Shown: positions 1 to 8,445, counted from the stretch's first letter. The stretch: DNA of 64,000 nucleotides from Anaerolineales bacterium (GCA_020634615.1 JACKBI010000001.1:310001-374000); one strand, 5' to 3'. Translations and numbers: made by a program. Notes: generated by a model from the letters alone, not told the origin.

Positions 1-81
1 GAGGATGAGGGCGTGCTACTGGTTCCGCACGCCGGCGAGATGCTATACCGGCTGCGCGGGTCAGTAAACGGTAACCAGTGA
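1..81 (+). CDS. C-terminal end of an unidentified protein (partial)
   Basis: An open frame enters from the left edge and runs 26 codons to a TGA at 79-81. The visible tail contains EGVLLVPHAGEMLYRLRG, too short to assign a family. The last residues (SVNGNQ) are encoded by the beginning of an iterated heptamer array, so the natural C-terminus may have been extended by the repeat. It is co-directional with the kinase downstream. Reading frame and strand are the only support. Confidence 0.35.
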   Translation, partial: EDEGVLLVPHAGEMLYRLRGSVNGNQ

Positions 82-120
82 TCAGTAAACAGTGACCGGA
101 AGTCGGTGAACGACCGGTTG
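61..120. repeat. Iterated heptamer array (CAGTAAA/CGGTAAC/CAGTGAT words)
   Basis: About eight consecutive 7-base units of the type CAGTAAA, CGGTAAC, CAGTGAT, CAGTAAA, CAGTGAC, CGGAAGT, CGGTGAA can be read here. The same word family recurs at 30.5 kb, 32.1 kb and inside the carrier-domain linkers at 46.5-47.9 kb. Confidence 0.7.
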
Positions 121-130
121 GTAGTCGCCG

Positions 131-179
131 TTTTCCCTCCTTTCCTTTCTTTCCCTTGTTTCCTACGTTTCCCTTTCTC
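131..179. repeat. Polypyrimidine iterated word tract (TTTCCC type)
   Basis: A run of TTTCCC-like words lies immediately before the ATG of the kinase gene. It belongs to the same family as the polypurine or polypyrimidine tracts at 8.4, 10.8, 20.9 and 53.4 kb. It keeps the kinase frame open upstream to a TTG at 156, which would add a low-complexity peptide. Confidence 0.6.
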
Positions 180-1676
180 ATGCACCCCCTCGTCTCCCCG
201 CAACAAGCCGATCCGCCGCTGATCCTCGCTCTGGACATTGGCAGCTCCTCCGTGCGCGCCTCGCTGTTCGATGCGGCCGGCAGAACAGTTGATGGCCTTC
301 ACGCCCGACGCGCGCACGCTCTACACACCGATTCATCCGGGGCGGCCGTGGTGGACGCTGATGCGGTGATCGGGTTGATCTTTCAGTGCGTCGACGAGAC
401 CCTGGCGCTGGCCGGTCCGCTGGCCGGCAGCATCGCCGCTGTGGCCGGCTGCTCGTTCGTCGGCAACATGCTCGGCGTGGACCAAGACGGGCTGGCCATG
501 ACACCGCTGATCACCTATGCCGACACGCGTTCGGCCGGTGACGCGGAACTGCTCAAGCAGGAGTTGGACGAAGAGACCTTCCATCAGCGCACCGGTGTTC
601 GCTTTCATCCCAGCTACGGAACGGCGCAGCTACACTGGCTGCGTCGCGCACGCTCCGAGGAATTCCGGCGCGTCGCGCGCTGGGTGTCGCTGGGGGAGTA
701 CATGGAGACGATGCTCTTCGCAGCGGGCGGCACCAGCCACTCGGTTGCTTCATGGAGCGGCTTGCTGGATCGGCAGCGCCTGGATTGGGACGTCGAGTTG
801 TTGAGAGCGCTGGGCTTGACGTCGGACCGCCTGCCGCGGTTGACCAGCTTTGCCTCGCCGCAACAGGGCCTGATCGACGCGTTTGCGAATCGTTGGCCTG
901 CTCTCTCTGCCCTTCCCTGGTTCCCGTTGATCGGCGATGGCGCGGCGGCCAACATCGGCAGCGGCTGTGCGTCACCGGGCCGGGTCGCGCTGACAATGGG
1001 CACCTCCACCGCGTTGCGGGCAGTGACTGACCAGCATGTCGCGTACCTGCCTGCGGGCCTGTGGAGTTATCGAGTCGATGAGCGGCGCTCACTGCCCGGG
1101 GGTGCGCTGACCGAGGGCGGTAACGTCTACGCCTGGCTGCGGGAAACCCTGCTGCTGGCCGCGCCGGAGCAGGTCGAGGCGGCGTTGGCAGACAGTGCAC
1201 CCGACGGGCACGGCTTGACCGTGCTGCCCTTCCTGGCCGGTGAGCGAGCTCCCGGTTGGGCCGGCCACGCACGCGCGACGATCCATGGCATCTCACTGGC
1301 CACGCGGCCTGAAGACATCGTGCGCGCCAGCCTGGAGGCAGTGGCCTACCGCATCGCGCTGGTCTACGACGACCTGCGCAGCCTGTTGCCCGGCCAGCCG
1401 CAGATCGTGGTCAGCGGCGGCGCGCTGGCCAGCTCACCTGCCTGGCTGCAAATCGTGGCCGACGCGCTGGGCCGGCCGCTGACCCATTCAGCCGTGCCGG
1501 AAGCCTCGGCCAGGGGCGCGGCACTGTTGGCGCTGGAAGCGCTGGGCGTGCTGCCCAGCATCGAGCATGCTCCCGATTTCCTGGGCGACACGATCCAGCC
1601 TGACCGCACGCGCTTTGAGGTCTACCGCCGTGCCATAGCCCGCCAGCAGGCGTTGTATCGCAAGCTAGTGGGTTGA
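180..1676 (+). CDS. FGGY-family carbohydrate kinase (gluconokinase/xylulokinase-like)
   Basis: A 498-residue sugar kinase of the FGGY family, predicted to phosphorylate a free sugar, sugar acid or polyol with ATP in the cytoplasm. The N-terminal ATP-binding motif (LALDIGSSSVRASLFD) is present, as are the second-lobe phosphate loop region GDGAAANIGSGC with MGTSTALR, and the C-terminal adenosine motif VVSGGALASSPAWLQI. Length matches the family. GERAPGW in the C-terminal half is typical of gluconate and xylulose kinases, but the substrate cannot be read from sequence. I chose the ATG at 180. A TTG at 156 in frame would add eight residues encoded entirely by the upstream pyrimidine repeat. No sugar transporter or dehydrogenase is adjacent to narrow the substrate. 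Confidence 0.85.
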   Translation: MHPLVSPQQADPPLILALDIGSSSVRASLFDAAGRTVDGLHARRAHALHTDSSGAAVVDADAVIGLIFQCVDETLALAGPLAGSIAAVAGCSFVGNMLGVDQDGLAMTPLITYADTRSAGDAELLKQELDEETFHQRTGVRFHPSYGTAQLHWLRRARSEEFRRVARWVSLGEYMETMLFAAGGTSHSVASWSGLLDRQRLDWDVELLRALGLTSDRLPRLTSFASPQQGLIDAFANRWPALSALPWFPLIGDGAAANIGSGCASPGRVALTMGTSTALRAVTDQHVAYLPAGLWSYRVDERRSLPGGALTEGGNVYAWLRETLLLAAPEQVEAALADSAPDGHGLTVLPFLAGERAPGWAGHARATIHGISLATRPEDIVRASLEAVAYRIALVYDDLRSLLPGQPQIVVSGGALASSPAWLQIVADALGRPLTHSAVPEASARGAALLALEALGVLPSIEHAPDFLGDTIQPDRTRFEVYRRAIARQQALYRKLVG

Positions 1677-1710
1677 AACGTCGGCGCACAACCCAGACTC
1701 GAAGAGGCTC

Positions 1711-1734
1711 ACGTTTCACGCAACACGTTTCACG
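1711..1734. repeat. Short heptamer array (ACGTTTC units)
   Basis: ACGTTTC, ACGCAAC, ACGTTTC, ACG in direct succession just upstream of the Nudix promoter. It is a small member of the iterated-word repeat class seen throughout this window. Confidence 0.5.
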
Positions 1735-1741
1735 CCATCTG

Positions 1742-1750
1742 TGCTACAAT
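1742..1750 (+). promoter_or_regulatory. Extended -10 promoter element for the Nudix gene
   Basis: TGC followed by TACAAT (1745-1750) forms an extended -10 box with no convincing -35. The ATG at 1760 is only 9 bases downstream and has no Shine-Dalgarno, so the transcript would be leaderless or nearly so. Confidence 0.45.
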
Positions 1751-1759
1751 GGCGCTATC

Positions 1760-2296
1760 ATGCAACCCTGGAAAACCCTCGCTCGCCGCACTATTCTCAA
1801 CCACAGCAAGTACCTCTCGGTCGAGGAGCACGAAGTCCTCTTGCCCGACGGCCGGATCATTCCTGACTGGCCCTGGATCGTCACACCTGACTACGCCAAC
1901 GTCGTGGCGGTGACCGAAGCGGGCCAGTTCCTGGTTTTTCGCCAGAACAAATACGCCGTCGATGGCACGTCGCTGGCGCCGGTGGGCGGCTATCTGGAAC
2001 CGGGCGAGGATCCGTTCGCGGCCGCGCAGCGCGAGCTGCTGGAGGAAACCGGTTTCACCGCGAACGAGTGGATCGACCTCGGCCATTACGTAGTAGGCGG
2101 CAACCGCGGCATCGCCACCGGCTACCTCTACCTGGCGCTCGACGCCGTCCCTGTGGCCGCGCCGGACGCCGACGACCTGGAGGAGCAGGAACTGTTGCTC
2201 CTCAGCCGGGCAGAGGTCGAAGCCGCGCTGAAGGCAGGCGAGTTCAAAGTGATGTCGTGGGCGACCGCCATGGCACTCGCGTTGCTGTGGATGTGA
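1760..2296 (+). CDS. Nudix hydrolase, ADP-ribose pyrophosphatase-like
   Basis: A 178-residue Nudix protein that should hydrolyse a nucleoside diphosphate linked to another moiety; ADP-ribose or NDP-sugar is most likely by overall resemblance. The complete Nudix box is visible around residues 74-96: GGYLEPGE, then REL and LEETGF, matching GX5EX7REUXEEXGU. The N-terminal segment (LSVEEHEVLLPDGRIIPDW) resembles the dimerising strand domain of ADP-ribose pyrophosphatases. The start is placed at 1760 because the region upstream is repeat plus promoter. A longer frame opens at 1673 but would translate through the repeat. The gene stands alone between the kinase and a long inverted repeat. Confidence 0.85.
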   Translation: MQPWKTLARRTILNHSKYLSVEEHEVLLPDGRIIPDWPWIVTPDYANVVAVTEAGQFLVFRQNKYAVDGTSLAPVGGYLEPGEDPFAAAQRELLEETGFTANEWIDLGHYVVGGNRGIATGYLYLALDAVPVAAPDADDLEEQELLLLSRAEVEAALKAGEFKVMSWATAMALALLWM

Positions 2297-2316
2297 ATCT
2301 TACGGCCCGGAACATT

Positions 2317-2423
2317 TTGACAGGATTTACAGGATTTACAGGATTGATCAGAATCACCTTCAGGGACAATCAGGCACGGTGGGCCAACAAAACCAATCCT
2401 GTTAATCTTGTAAATCCTGTCAA
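2317..2423. repeat. Inverted repeat of iterated ACAGGATTT words
   Basis: The left arm 2317-2345 contains three ACAGGATTT-type units. The right arm 2395-2423 is its reverse complement with two mismatches over 29 bases, and 49 bases separate them. A transcript would fold into a long hairpin. It sits between the Nudix gene and ssnA, and could act as a terminator-like structure, though it lacks a T tract. Confidence 0.8.
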
Positions 2424-2498
2424 GAACCCTGCGTTTACATGATCGAACATCATCGCCAGCGATAGGCATCTCTGGTAGTGGCAAGGAGGCGATTTATT

Positions 2499-3860
2499 AT
2501 GACTGACAGCCTGCTGATTCACAACGCGACGGTTTGCACGTTCGGCGACGCGAATCGCGTGATCGAGGACGGCGCGATCATCATCGAGGGTGGCAAGATC
2601 ACGGCGGTGGGGGCGGCTGCCGAACTGCTGGCAGCGCATCCAACCACGCCACGCGAGGACGCTGGCGGCAAGCTGCTGATGCCGGGCAACATCTGCTCGC
2701 ACACCCATTTCTACGGCGCGTTTGCGCGCGGCCTCTACATTCCCGGCCCGGCACCGAGAGACTTTCCCGAGATCCTGCACCGGCTGTGGTGGACGCTGGA
2801 TCGGGCGCTGGATGACGACGCCGTGCTCTACAGCGCGCTGGTCTGTCTGGTAGATGCGATCCGCAACGGCACCACGACCCTGTTCGATCACCATGCAAGC
2901 CCGATGGAGATCGACGGCAGCCTGGATATCATCGCCGGCGCGGTCGAAGCGGCCGGGCTGCGCGCCTGCCTGTGCTACGAGGTGACGGACCGCAACGGGT
3001 CGGAAGGCGCGGCCGCCAGCATTGCGGAGAACGTCCGATTCATCCAGCGGACACGCCAGCCAGGTGCATCACCACTGCTGGCCGGCACATTTGGGCTGCA
3101 CGCGTCGCTGAGTCTGAGCGACGAGACGCTGGCGCTGTGTGTGGCCGAAGCCGAGGCGCTGGGCGATGTCGGTTTCCATATCCACGCCGCCGAAGGGCCG
3201 GCTGATGAAGAGGACAGCCTGGCAAAATACGGTCTGCGCACCATCGACCGCCTGCAAGCTCGTGGCATTCTGGGGCCGCGCACCATCGTCGCGCACGTGA
3301 CGGCCATCGACGCATGGGAGATGGAAACGCTGCGCGACAGCGGGGCGTGGGTGACCCACCAGCCGAGGAGCAACATGAACAACGCGGTGGGCGTGGCTGA
3401 CGTGCCTGCCATGCTCCGGGCCGGGATGCCGGTGCTGCTGGGCAACGACGGCTTCTCCAACGACATGTTCACCGAGATGAAGACCGCCTATCTGCTGCAC
3501 AAGGCATGGCGCAACGATCCGCGTGCCATGCCCGGCAACCAGGTGATCGACATGGCCTATCGTCACAATGCGGCGCTGGCCCGCCAGTATTTTCCGCAGC
3601 CGTTGGGCGAACTCAATCCTGGCGCCGCGGCGGACCTGATTCTGCTGGACTACCACGCGACCACGCCCCTGTCCGCCGACAACCTGCCCTGGCATATCCT
3701 GTTCGGCGTCAGCGGCAGTCACGTGACACACACCATGGTCGCGGGCAAGTGGCTGATGTGCGATCGCCAGCTGTTGACGCTGGACGAGGCGGCCATTGCC
3801 GCCGCCAGCCGCCGCAGCGCCGCCGCAACCTGGGAGCGGTTTTGGGAGTTAAGCGGCTAA
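2499..3860 (+). CDS. ssnA: SsnA-type aminohydrolase (amidohydrolase superfamily)
   Basis: A 453-residue metal-dependent hydrolase of the TrzA/AtzA-SsnA branch, expected to deaminate an N-heterocyclic compound; the physiological substrate of SsnA is not established. The metal ligands HTH (SHTHFYGAFARG), the later His in GFHIHAAE and IVAHVTAID, and the Asp in LLGNDGFSNDMF are present. Several stretches are strongly SsnA-like: the WWTLDRALDDD region, FDHHASP, TDRNG and RSNMNNAVG. The start ATG at 2499 has a good AAGGAGG at 2483-2489. A GTG at 2478 in frame is disfavoured because it lies upstream of that ribosome site. No other purine or hydantoin genes are nearby. Confidence 0.8.
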   Translation: MTDSLLIHNATVCTFGDANRVIEDGAIIIEGGKITAVGAAAELLAAHPTTPREDAGGKLLMPGNICSHTHFYGAFARGLYIPGPAPRDFPEILHRLWWTLDRALDDDAVLYSALVCLVDAIRNGTTTLFDHHASPMEIDGSLDIIAGAVEAAGLRACLCYEVTDRNGSEGAAASIAENVRFIQRTRQPGASPLLAGTFGLHASLSLSDETLALCVAEAEALGDVGFHIHAAEGPADEEDSLAKYGLRTIDRLQARGILGPRTIVAHVTAIDAWEMETLRDSGAWVTHQPRSNMNNAVGVADVPAMLRAGMPVLLGNDGFSNDMFTEMKTAYLLHKAWRNDPRAMPGNQVIDMAYRHNAALARQYFPQPLGELNPGAAADLILLDYHATTPLSADNLPWHILFGVSGSHVTHTMVAGKWLMCDRQLLTLDEAAIAAASRRSAAATWERFWELSG

Positions 3861-3902
3861 CATGCTTGAACGGAAGCGTGCGAACGCTTGCTGAGAGTAG
3901 TC

Positions 3903-4970
3903 ATGTCCGTTTACGAAACATCACCTCGTCCCGGCCCGATTGTACTGTTCGGTTCTGGCGAGACCTCCACTACCGGCCGCAGGGTGTTCGATTGGCTTTT
4001 TTCGACCATGCGCGAGCCGCCACGGGTTGCCATCCTTGAAACGCCGGCCGGCTTCGAGCCGAACTCGGCGCGGGTAGCAGGTCGAATCGCTGATTTTCTG
4101 TGCGAGCGGTTGCAGAACTACGAGCCGGTTGTGCAGGTGGTTCCAGCGCGCCGGCGCGGCACCACACACAGCCCCGACGACATGGAGCTGGCTCGCGCCG
4201 TGTTGCGGGCTAACGTCATCTTTCTCGGCCCAGGCAGCCCTTCCTACACGGCGCGGCAGCTTCAGGATAGCACCGTCTGGCACGCGCTGCGGGCGCGCCA
4301 TTGGCTGGGCGCATCGCTGGTGCTGGCAAGCGCCGCCGCCATCGCCGTCGGCCAGCAAGTCTTGCCGGTCTACGAGATCTACAAGGCCGGCGCCGATCTG
4401 CACTGGATCCACGGCCTCGATCTGCTGGCAGCGTTCGGGCTTTCGCTCACGGTTGTGCCACACTGGGATAACACGGACGGCGGTAGCGAGCTTGATACCA
4501 GCCGCTGTTTCATGGGACATGATCGCTTCCAGTATTTGCGCCGGCTGCTGCCTTCGGACGCCACGGTCGTGGGTATCGACGAGCACACCGCCCTGGTTCT
4601 GGACGTTGCGGCAGGGCGGGGGCACGTTCTGGGACGCGGCGGCGTGACGGTTCAGCGTGCTGGCCGACAGCAACAGCTCGCGAGCGGCGCCAGTTGTGAT
4701 CTGGCAGTGTTTGGCGACTTCCATATGCCTGGCCAGCTCGATGATGTCCCACCTGTGTTGTGGACTGAGGCCTTTGAAACTACCAGTTCGTCGGGGTCGG
4801 CGGAAGCTCCGGCGTTGGTCGAAGCGTTGAGCCGGCAGCGCCAGCAAGCCCGGCTGCAACACGACTGGGCCGAAGCAGACGTGTTGCGCAGTGAGATTGA
4901 AGCGCTGGGCTGGCACGTCCAAGACACATCTGATGGTCCGGTGCTGACAAGAACGGAGCAACTCCCATGA
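3903..4970 (+). CDS. S51/type-1 GATase-like protein with CysRS-like C-terminal tail
   Basis: A 355-residue protein of unknown function. Residues 1-230 resemble the cyanophycinase/peptidase S51 fold: IVLFGSGETS at the start, GPGSPSYTARQL, and a nucleophile-elbow-like LVLASAAAIAVG where S51 enzymes carry GTSAGA. The loop is therefore atypical, but a Ser remains. The last 55 residues (RQRQQARLQHDWAEADVLRS, then LGWHVQDTSDGPVL) match the C-terminal helical tail of cysteinyl-tRNA synthetases. The stop overlaps the ATG of the DUF427 gene (ATGA), implying translational coupling. I start it at the ATG at 3903; a TTG at 3888 is also in frame. The fold assignment is fair and the function is unassigned. 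Confidence 0.7.
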   Translation: MSVYETSPRPGPIVLFGSGETSTTGRRVFDWLFSTMREPPRVAILETPAGFEPNSARVAGRIADFLCERLQNYEPVVQVVPARRRGTTHSPDDMELARAVLRANVIFLGPGSPSYTARQLQDSTVWHALRARHWLGASLVLASAAAIAVGQQVLPVYEIYKAGADLHWIHGLDLLAAFGLSLTVVPHWDNTDGGSELDTSRCFMGHDRFQYLRRLLPSDATVVGIDEHTALVLDVAAGRGHVLGRGGVTVQRAGRQQQLASGASCDLAVFGDFHMPGQLDDVPPVLWTEAFETTSSSGSAEAPALVEALSRQRQQARLQHDWAEADVLRSEIEALGWHVQDTSDGPVLTRTEQLP

Positions 4971-5461
4971 CCCCAAAACGCATACCGCCCGGACCCGGCC
5001 AGGAGTCGGTTTGGGATTATCCGCGACCGCCGCGTGTCGAGCCGACAAGCAAACACCTACAGGTCGTGTTCAACGGCGTGCTCATCGCCGATACCAGCCG
5101 CGCGCTGCGGCTGTTGGAAACCAGCCACCCGCCGGTTTACTACATTCCGCCGGCCGATATCCAGATGCAATATCTGGAGCGGACGACCGGTCGCAGCATG
5201 TGTGAGTGGAAAGGACTGGCGTGGTATTACAGCGTGACGGTCGGCGACGCGCGCGAACTGAGTGCTGCCTGGTTCTATCCGCAACCAACGCCGGCGTTTG
5301 CCAGCATCGCCGGCTATGTGGCGTTCTATGCGCAGCGGATGGATGCGTGTTACGTGGACGGTGAACGGGTGACGCCGCAGCCAGGCGATTTCTACGGAGG
5401 CTGGATCACACGTGATATCGTTGGCCCGTTCAAAGGTGAACCGGGCACGCAAGGCTGGTGA
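4967..5461 (+). CDS. DUF427 domain protein
   Basis: A 164-residue protein with the DUF427 signature: VWDYPRPPRVE near the N-terminus, a strand-rich middle with VVFNGVLIADTSRALR, YYIPPADIQM, CEWKGLAWYYSV, and the terminal YPQPTPAFASIAGYVAFY plus a GGWIT motif. The family is small, cytoplasmic and of unknown biochemical role. It is coupled to the gene upstream by a 4-base ATGA overlap and runs into the phosphatase gene downstream with a possible GTGA overlap, so the three probably share a transcript. Confidence 0.8.
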   Translation: MTPKRIPPGPGQESVWDYPRPPRVEPTSKHLQVVFNGVLIADTSRALRLLETSHPPVYYIPPADIQMQYLERTTGRSMCEWKGLAWYYSVTVGDARELSAAWFYPQPTPAFASIAGYVAFYAQRMDACYVDGERVTPQPGDFYGGWITRDIVGPFKGEPGTQGW

Positions 5462-5502
5462 GTCACACCAGCGCTAAAATCAAGAAAGACCCCTCATTTG
5501 CT

Positions 5503-6279
5503 ATGGTAAAAGCGGCTTACGAAAAGAAAAACTACCTGATAGACATGGACGGCGTGCTGGTGCATGGCCGAGCGCCGATCCCCGGCGCAGACCAGTTCAT
5601 TCAGCGTCTGCGGACACGTGGCGTGAATTACCTGGTGCTGACCAACAACCCGTTGTACACGCCGGGCGATCTGGCACATCGCTTGAATCTAGCCGGCCTG
5701 GAGATCCCGGCCGAACGCATCTTTACATCGTCGATGGCAACCGCCCAGTTTCTGCTGGCACAAAAGCCGGGCGCGACCGCTTTTGTGATCGGTGAGAGCG
5801 GGCTGACATCGGTGTTGCATAGCAGTGGCTTTGTCATCACCGACGTAGACCCGGACTACGTGATTCTGGGTGAAACACACAGCTATAATCTGGAACACAT
5901 CACGCGCGCGATTCGCCTGGTGGCGGCCGGCGCGCACTTTTTCGCCACCAATCCTGATCCGTCAGGACCGGGCGACGGCGGTCTGGTGCCGGCCTGTGGC
6001 GCGATGGCTGCGCTGATCGAAAAGGCGACTGGCGTCAGCCCCTTCTTCGTGGGCAAACCCAACCCGTTGATGATGCGCATGGCGCTGAATTATCTGGACA
6101 TCCACTCCGAGGATACGATCATGGTCGGCGACCGCATGGACACCGACATCATCGGCGGCGTGCAGGCCGGTTTGGGAACCATCCTGGTCCTGACCGGTGT
6201 TACCAAACGTGAGGATGTAAGCCGCTTCCCCTATCAGCCGTCGCTGATCGTCGAGTCGGTGGCTGAAATCGAACCGTGA
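5503..6279 (+). CDS. nagD: NagD-like HAD phosphatase
   Basis: A 258-residue HAD-superfamily phosphatase with a class IIA cap, closely resembling NagD (a UMP/GMP-type nucleotide phosphatase in E. coli). The DxD nucleophile motif is LIDMDGVLVHG. Motif II is VLTNNP, the cap contains FATNPDP and PACGAM, the Lys motif is FVGKPNPLM, and the acidic motif is MVGDRMDTDIIGG. I start at the ATG at 5503, which gives nine residues before the nucleophile strand, as in NagD. A GTG at 5458 overlapping the previous stop is an alternative that would add 15 residues. It is the last gene before a hairpin with opposite-strand genes beyond. Confidence 0.85.
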   Translation: MVKAAYEKKNYLIDMDGVLVHGRAPIPGADQFIQRLRTRGVNYLVLTNNPLYTPGDLAHRLNLAGLEIPAERIFTSSMATAQFLLAQKPGATAFVIGESGLTSVLHSSGFVITDVDPDYVILGETHSYNLEHITRAIRLVAAGAHFFATNPDPSGPGDGGLVPACGAMAALIEKATGVSPFFVGKPNPLMMRMALNYLDIHSEDTIMVGDRMDTDIIGGVQAGLGTILVLTGVTKREDVSRFPYQPSLIVESVAEIEP

Positions 6280-6280
6280 T

Positions 6281-6340
6281 ATAGGACCACTTGAGCCAGG
6301 ACTGGCGGTCCTTCGGAGGACTGCCAGTCCTATGTCCTAT
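6281..6340. terminator. Bidirectional hairpin between convergent genes
   Basis: Arms 6298-6311 and 6318-6331 pair over 14 bases (one G-T) around a six-base loop. An outer pair ATAGGAC (6281-6287) and GTCCTAT (6334-6340) extends it. It lies between nagD (+) and the membrane regulator (-), as expected for a shared terminator, but there is no strong T tract. A related word (GGACTGACGGTCC) occurs at 25.89 kb. Confidence 0.6.
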
Positions 6341-6355
6341 GACGTGTGTGGCGGT

Positions 6356-8383
6356 TTATTTCGGGAGGACAGGCGTTTCTGCCTTCGGATTCTTCTTGAG
6401 CAGACCTTGTTTCGGGGAGCGAGAAGCGGGTGTGATTGACGAAGGAGCGGCCGTGTTGGGATCGGCGTCGCCGCCGTTCTCAGCTTCCAGCTCGATGATC
6501 TTTTGTGCGACCTGCTCGATGGCAACGCGCTGCTTGCGGTACAGGTCGGATTCGCTCATTGCCAGCCGGCTGGCGATCTCGCGCACCGGCTTGCCCTGGA
6601 TGAATTTCAGCTCCAGGATGTTGTAGAGCAACCATTCCGAGGCGGTCATCTGACGCTGGCCTTCCGGCCGCAAATCCTCAATGGCCTGCGCGAGGACGGA
6701 ACGCAGTCCTTTGGTCGGGTTACCGCCTTCCTGCTCGATAGCACGGTTGACGACCTGCAAGCGCAGCAGCGGGCTGTCGGTGAGCTTTGGCCCGCCCCAG
6801 TAGTGGCTCAAGGCGTCTTTCACCCACTTGCTGAACTCCGGCTGGTAGATGATCGAGTCGGATTCAGGCGGCTGGTCCAGCGGCGATGTACCGACGTAAG
6901 GTACGACGCTGCGCCAGCGCTGCACGCGCTCGATGTCGGGCATGATCTCCATGACGGCCATGAAGACGCCCTGCTGCAAGAGGCGATCCTCCAACGCGGT
7001 CTCGGCGCGTTGCACCAGTTCGGCGACGACCGGCTGTTCGCTTTCATCGGGACCGTCTTCGCCCGGCCGGCGCACGACTCCCAGCAACCCCAGTGCGTTA
7101 TCCTTGCCGCGGGTTCGCAGCGGCCATACCCAATAGCCGTCGTAGCTGACGCTTTCCGGGCCTTCCGCGGCGTCGTTGCGCACACTGGCCTCCAGCAGCA
7201 GATCCCGCCAATCACGCTGGCGCAACTCGTGGATCAGCTCGTTGGGGCCGGCAGCAGCTTCGACCAGAATCTCCGATCCGGCGACCACTGCCACGAATCC
7301 ACCGGGCACGCCCAGATAATCACACAGCGCGACCAGCGCGTTTTCGAGATACTGGCGCAAGTCGCTGGAGGTCAGCAGTCGCCGGTCCAACTCGCGAATC
7401 GCCATCAGTTCCTGCTGGTCGCTGCTGTAGATCAACTTGTCCACAGTGGGCTTGACCAGCTCGACGAGCAGTTGTAACAGCACGATCAGCGCCACGACGG
7501 TCAGCAGTACGAAAGATTCGCGCGGCAGCCCGAGGATGTTCTCGACTTTGGGGACGACGAGCAACGCGCCGACCACCAGAATGCCCAGCAGCGGGCCGCG
7601 GATCAGAAAGACGACCAGGCTGCGCTTGACAACCCGATCCGGGCTGAGCACGCCATAGTAGGCGATGCTGTAGGTCATGACCACCAACATACACGCCACG
7701 CCGATGTTGCCAATCAAGGTCAACAGCGAAACGAATGTGCGCGATGGATCGACGGTGAACGCGGAGAGGATCAGGTAAGGAAACACGCCCAGACCCGGCG
7801 CCAAAAATGCCACGATCAGATAGGTGACGCGGCGGCGCGACGCGGGTGTCAGACAACGCTGCCGCACGCGATAGGTGTTGTAGAGGCCGTAGCCCGAGGC
7901 GATGAAGAAGTAGACGACGAAGACAGGGAAGAGCGGGCCTGGCTCGAGATAATAGAGATTCTCGCCGCCGCCGCCGCTCTGGACGATCAGGTTGGTGGCC
8001 AACGCCAGAACGCTGATAAGCGCGCTGATGCCGTAGCTCAGATTGACCAGCCGGGTGCGCCGGCGCGAGATCGAATTGGTCGTCTGTAACAGCGCGTCGG
8101 AGAGGTCGAAATAAGCAGCCGGGACGAAGGGGATGCCCAGCCATTGCAGCCGCAGCCACAACTCAGTCTGTTCGGGGGCAACCAGGTAGAGAAGAACGTC
8201 GCCGGTGTAAACGATCAGTACGCAGGCCAGCAGCGCTGCAAAGGCTCGCCCCACCCGGTTGCCTACGTTGTAGGCGAGCACATAGGCCAGCAGCGAGAAC
8301 GCGACGATCGCGACGGCTGCCGACAGGATGAGGTTGGCCAGGTCGAGGACGGCTGACCATGGGGGAAGCTCAATGCCGAACAT
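6356..8383 (-). CDS. Seven-TM sensor with GAF-like and C-terminal HTH domains (membrane regulator)
   Basis: A 675-residue membrane protein that I cannot match to a named gene. About residues 1-310 hold eight to nine hydrophobic helices arranged like the 7TM N-terminal region of some histidine kinases. Around 340-480 is a GAF-like segment (LRQYLENALVALCDYLGV, then WVWPLRTRGKDNALGLLGV). The C-terminal part, about 570-630, contains MTASEWLLYNILELKFIQG followed by VREIASRLAMSESDLYRKQR, a helix-turn-helix like sigma-70 region 4 or LuxR types. No HATPase or H-box is present, so this looks like a membrane-tethered one-component transcription factor rather than a kinase. The tail is disordered and basic. 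Domain order is read directly; signal and targets are unknown. Confidence 0.65.
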   Translation of the reverse strand: MFGIELPPWSAVLDLANLILSAAVAIVAFSLLAYVLAYNVGNRVGRAFAALLACVLIVYTGDVLLYLVAPEQTELWLRLQWLGIPFVPAAYFDLSDALLQTTNSISRRRTRLVNLSYGISALISVLALATNLIVQSGGGGENLYYLEPGPLFPVFVVYFFIASGYGLYNTYRVRQRCLTPASRRRVTYLIVAFLAPGLGVFPYLILSAFTVDPSRTFVSLLTLIGNIGVACMLVVMTYSIAYYGVLSPDRVVKRSLVVFLIRGPLLGILVVGALLVVPKVENILGLPRESFVLLTVVALIVLLQLLVELVKPTVDKLIYSSDQQELMAIRELDRRLLTSSDLRQYLENALVALCDYLGVPGGFVAVVAGSEILVEAAAGPNELIHELRQRDWRDLLLEASVRNDAAEGPESVSYDGYWVWPLRTRGKDNALGLLGVVRRPGEDGPDESEQPVVAELVQRAETALEDRLLQQGVFMAVMEIMPDIERVQRWRSVVPYVGTSPLDQPPESDSIIYQPEFSKWVKDALSHYWGGPKLTDSPLLRLQVVNRAIEQEGGNPTKGLRSVLAQAIEDLRPEGQRQMTASEWLLYNILELKFIQGKPVREIASRLAMSESDLYRKQRVAIEQVAQKIIELEAENGGDADPNTAAPSSITPASRSPKQGLLKKNPKAETPVLPK

Positions 8384-8394
8384 GGATTTTGGGC

Positions 8395-8445
8395 GGGGCC
8401 GGGAGGGAAAGGAGGGAACAGAGGGAAACGTGGGAAGGGAGGGCG
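8395..8445. repeat. Polypurine iterated word tract (GGGAAAG type)
   Basis: Consecutive GGGAGGGAAAGGAGGGAACA-like words. It is followed at 8485-8530 by a second iterated tract of TTCTGACCT/TTCTGGCCT words. Both lie in the 150-base gap upstream of the membrane regulator. Confidence 0.6.

Noticed and set aside
3921..5048. 375-codon minus-strand frame opposite the S51-like gene
   Set aside because: Shadow frame; the plus strand has coupled starts and stops and family motifs.
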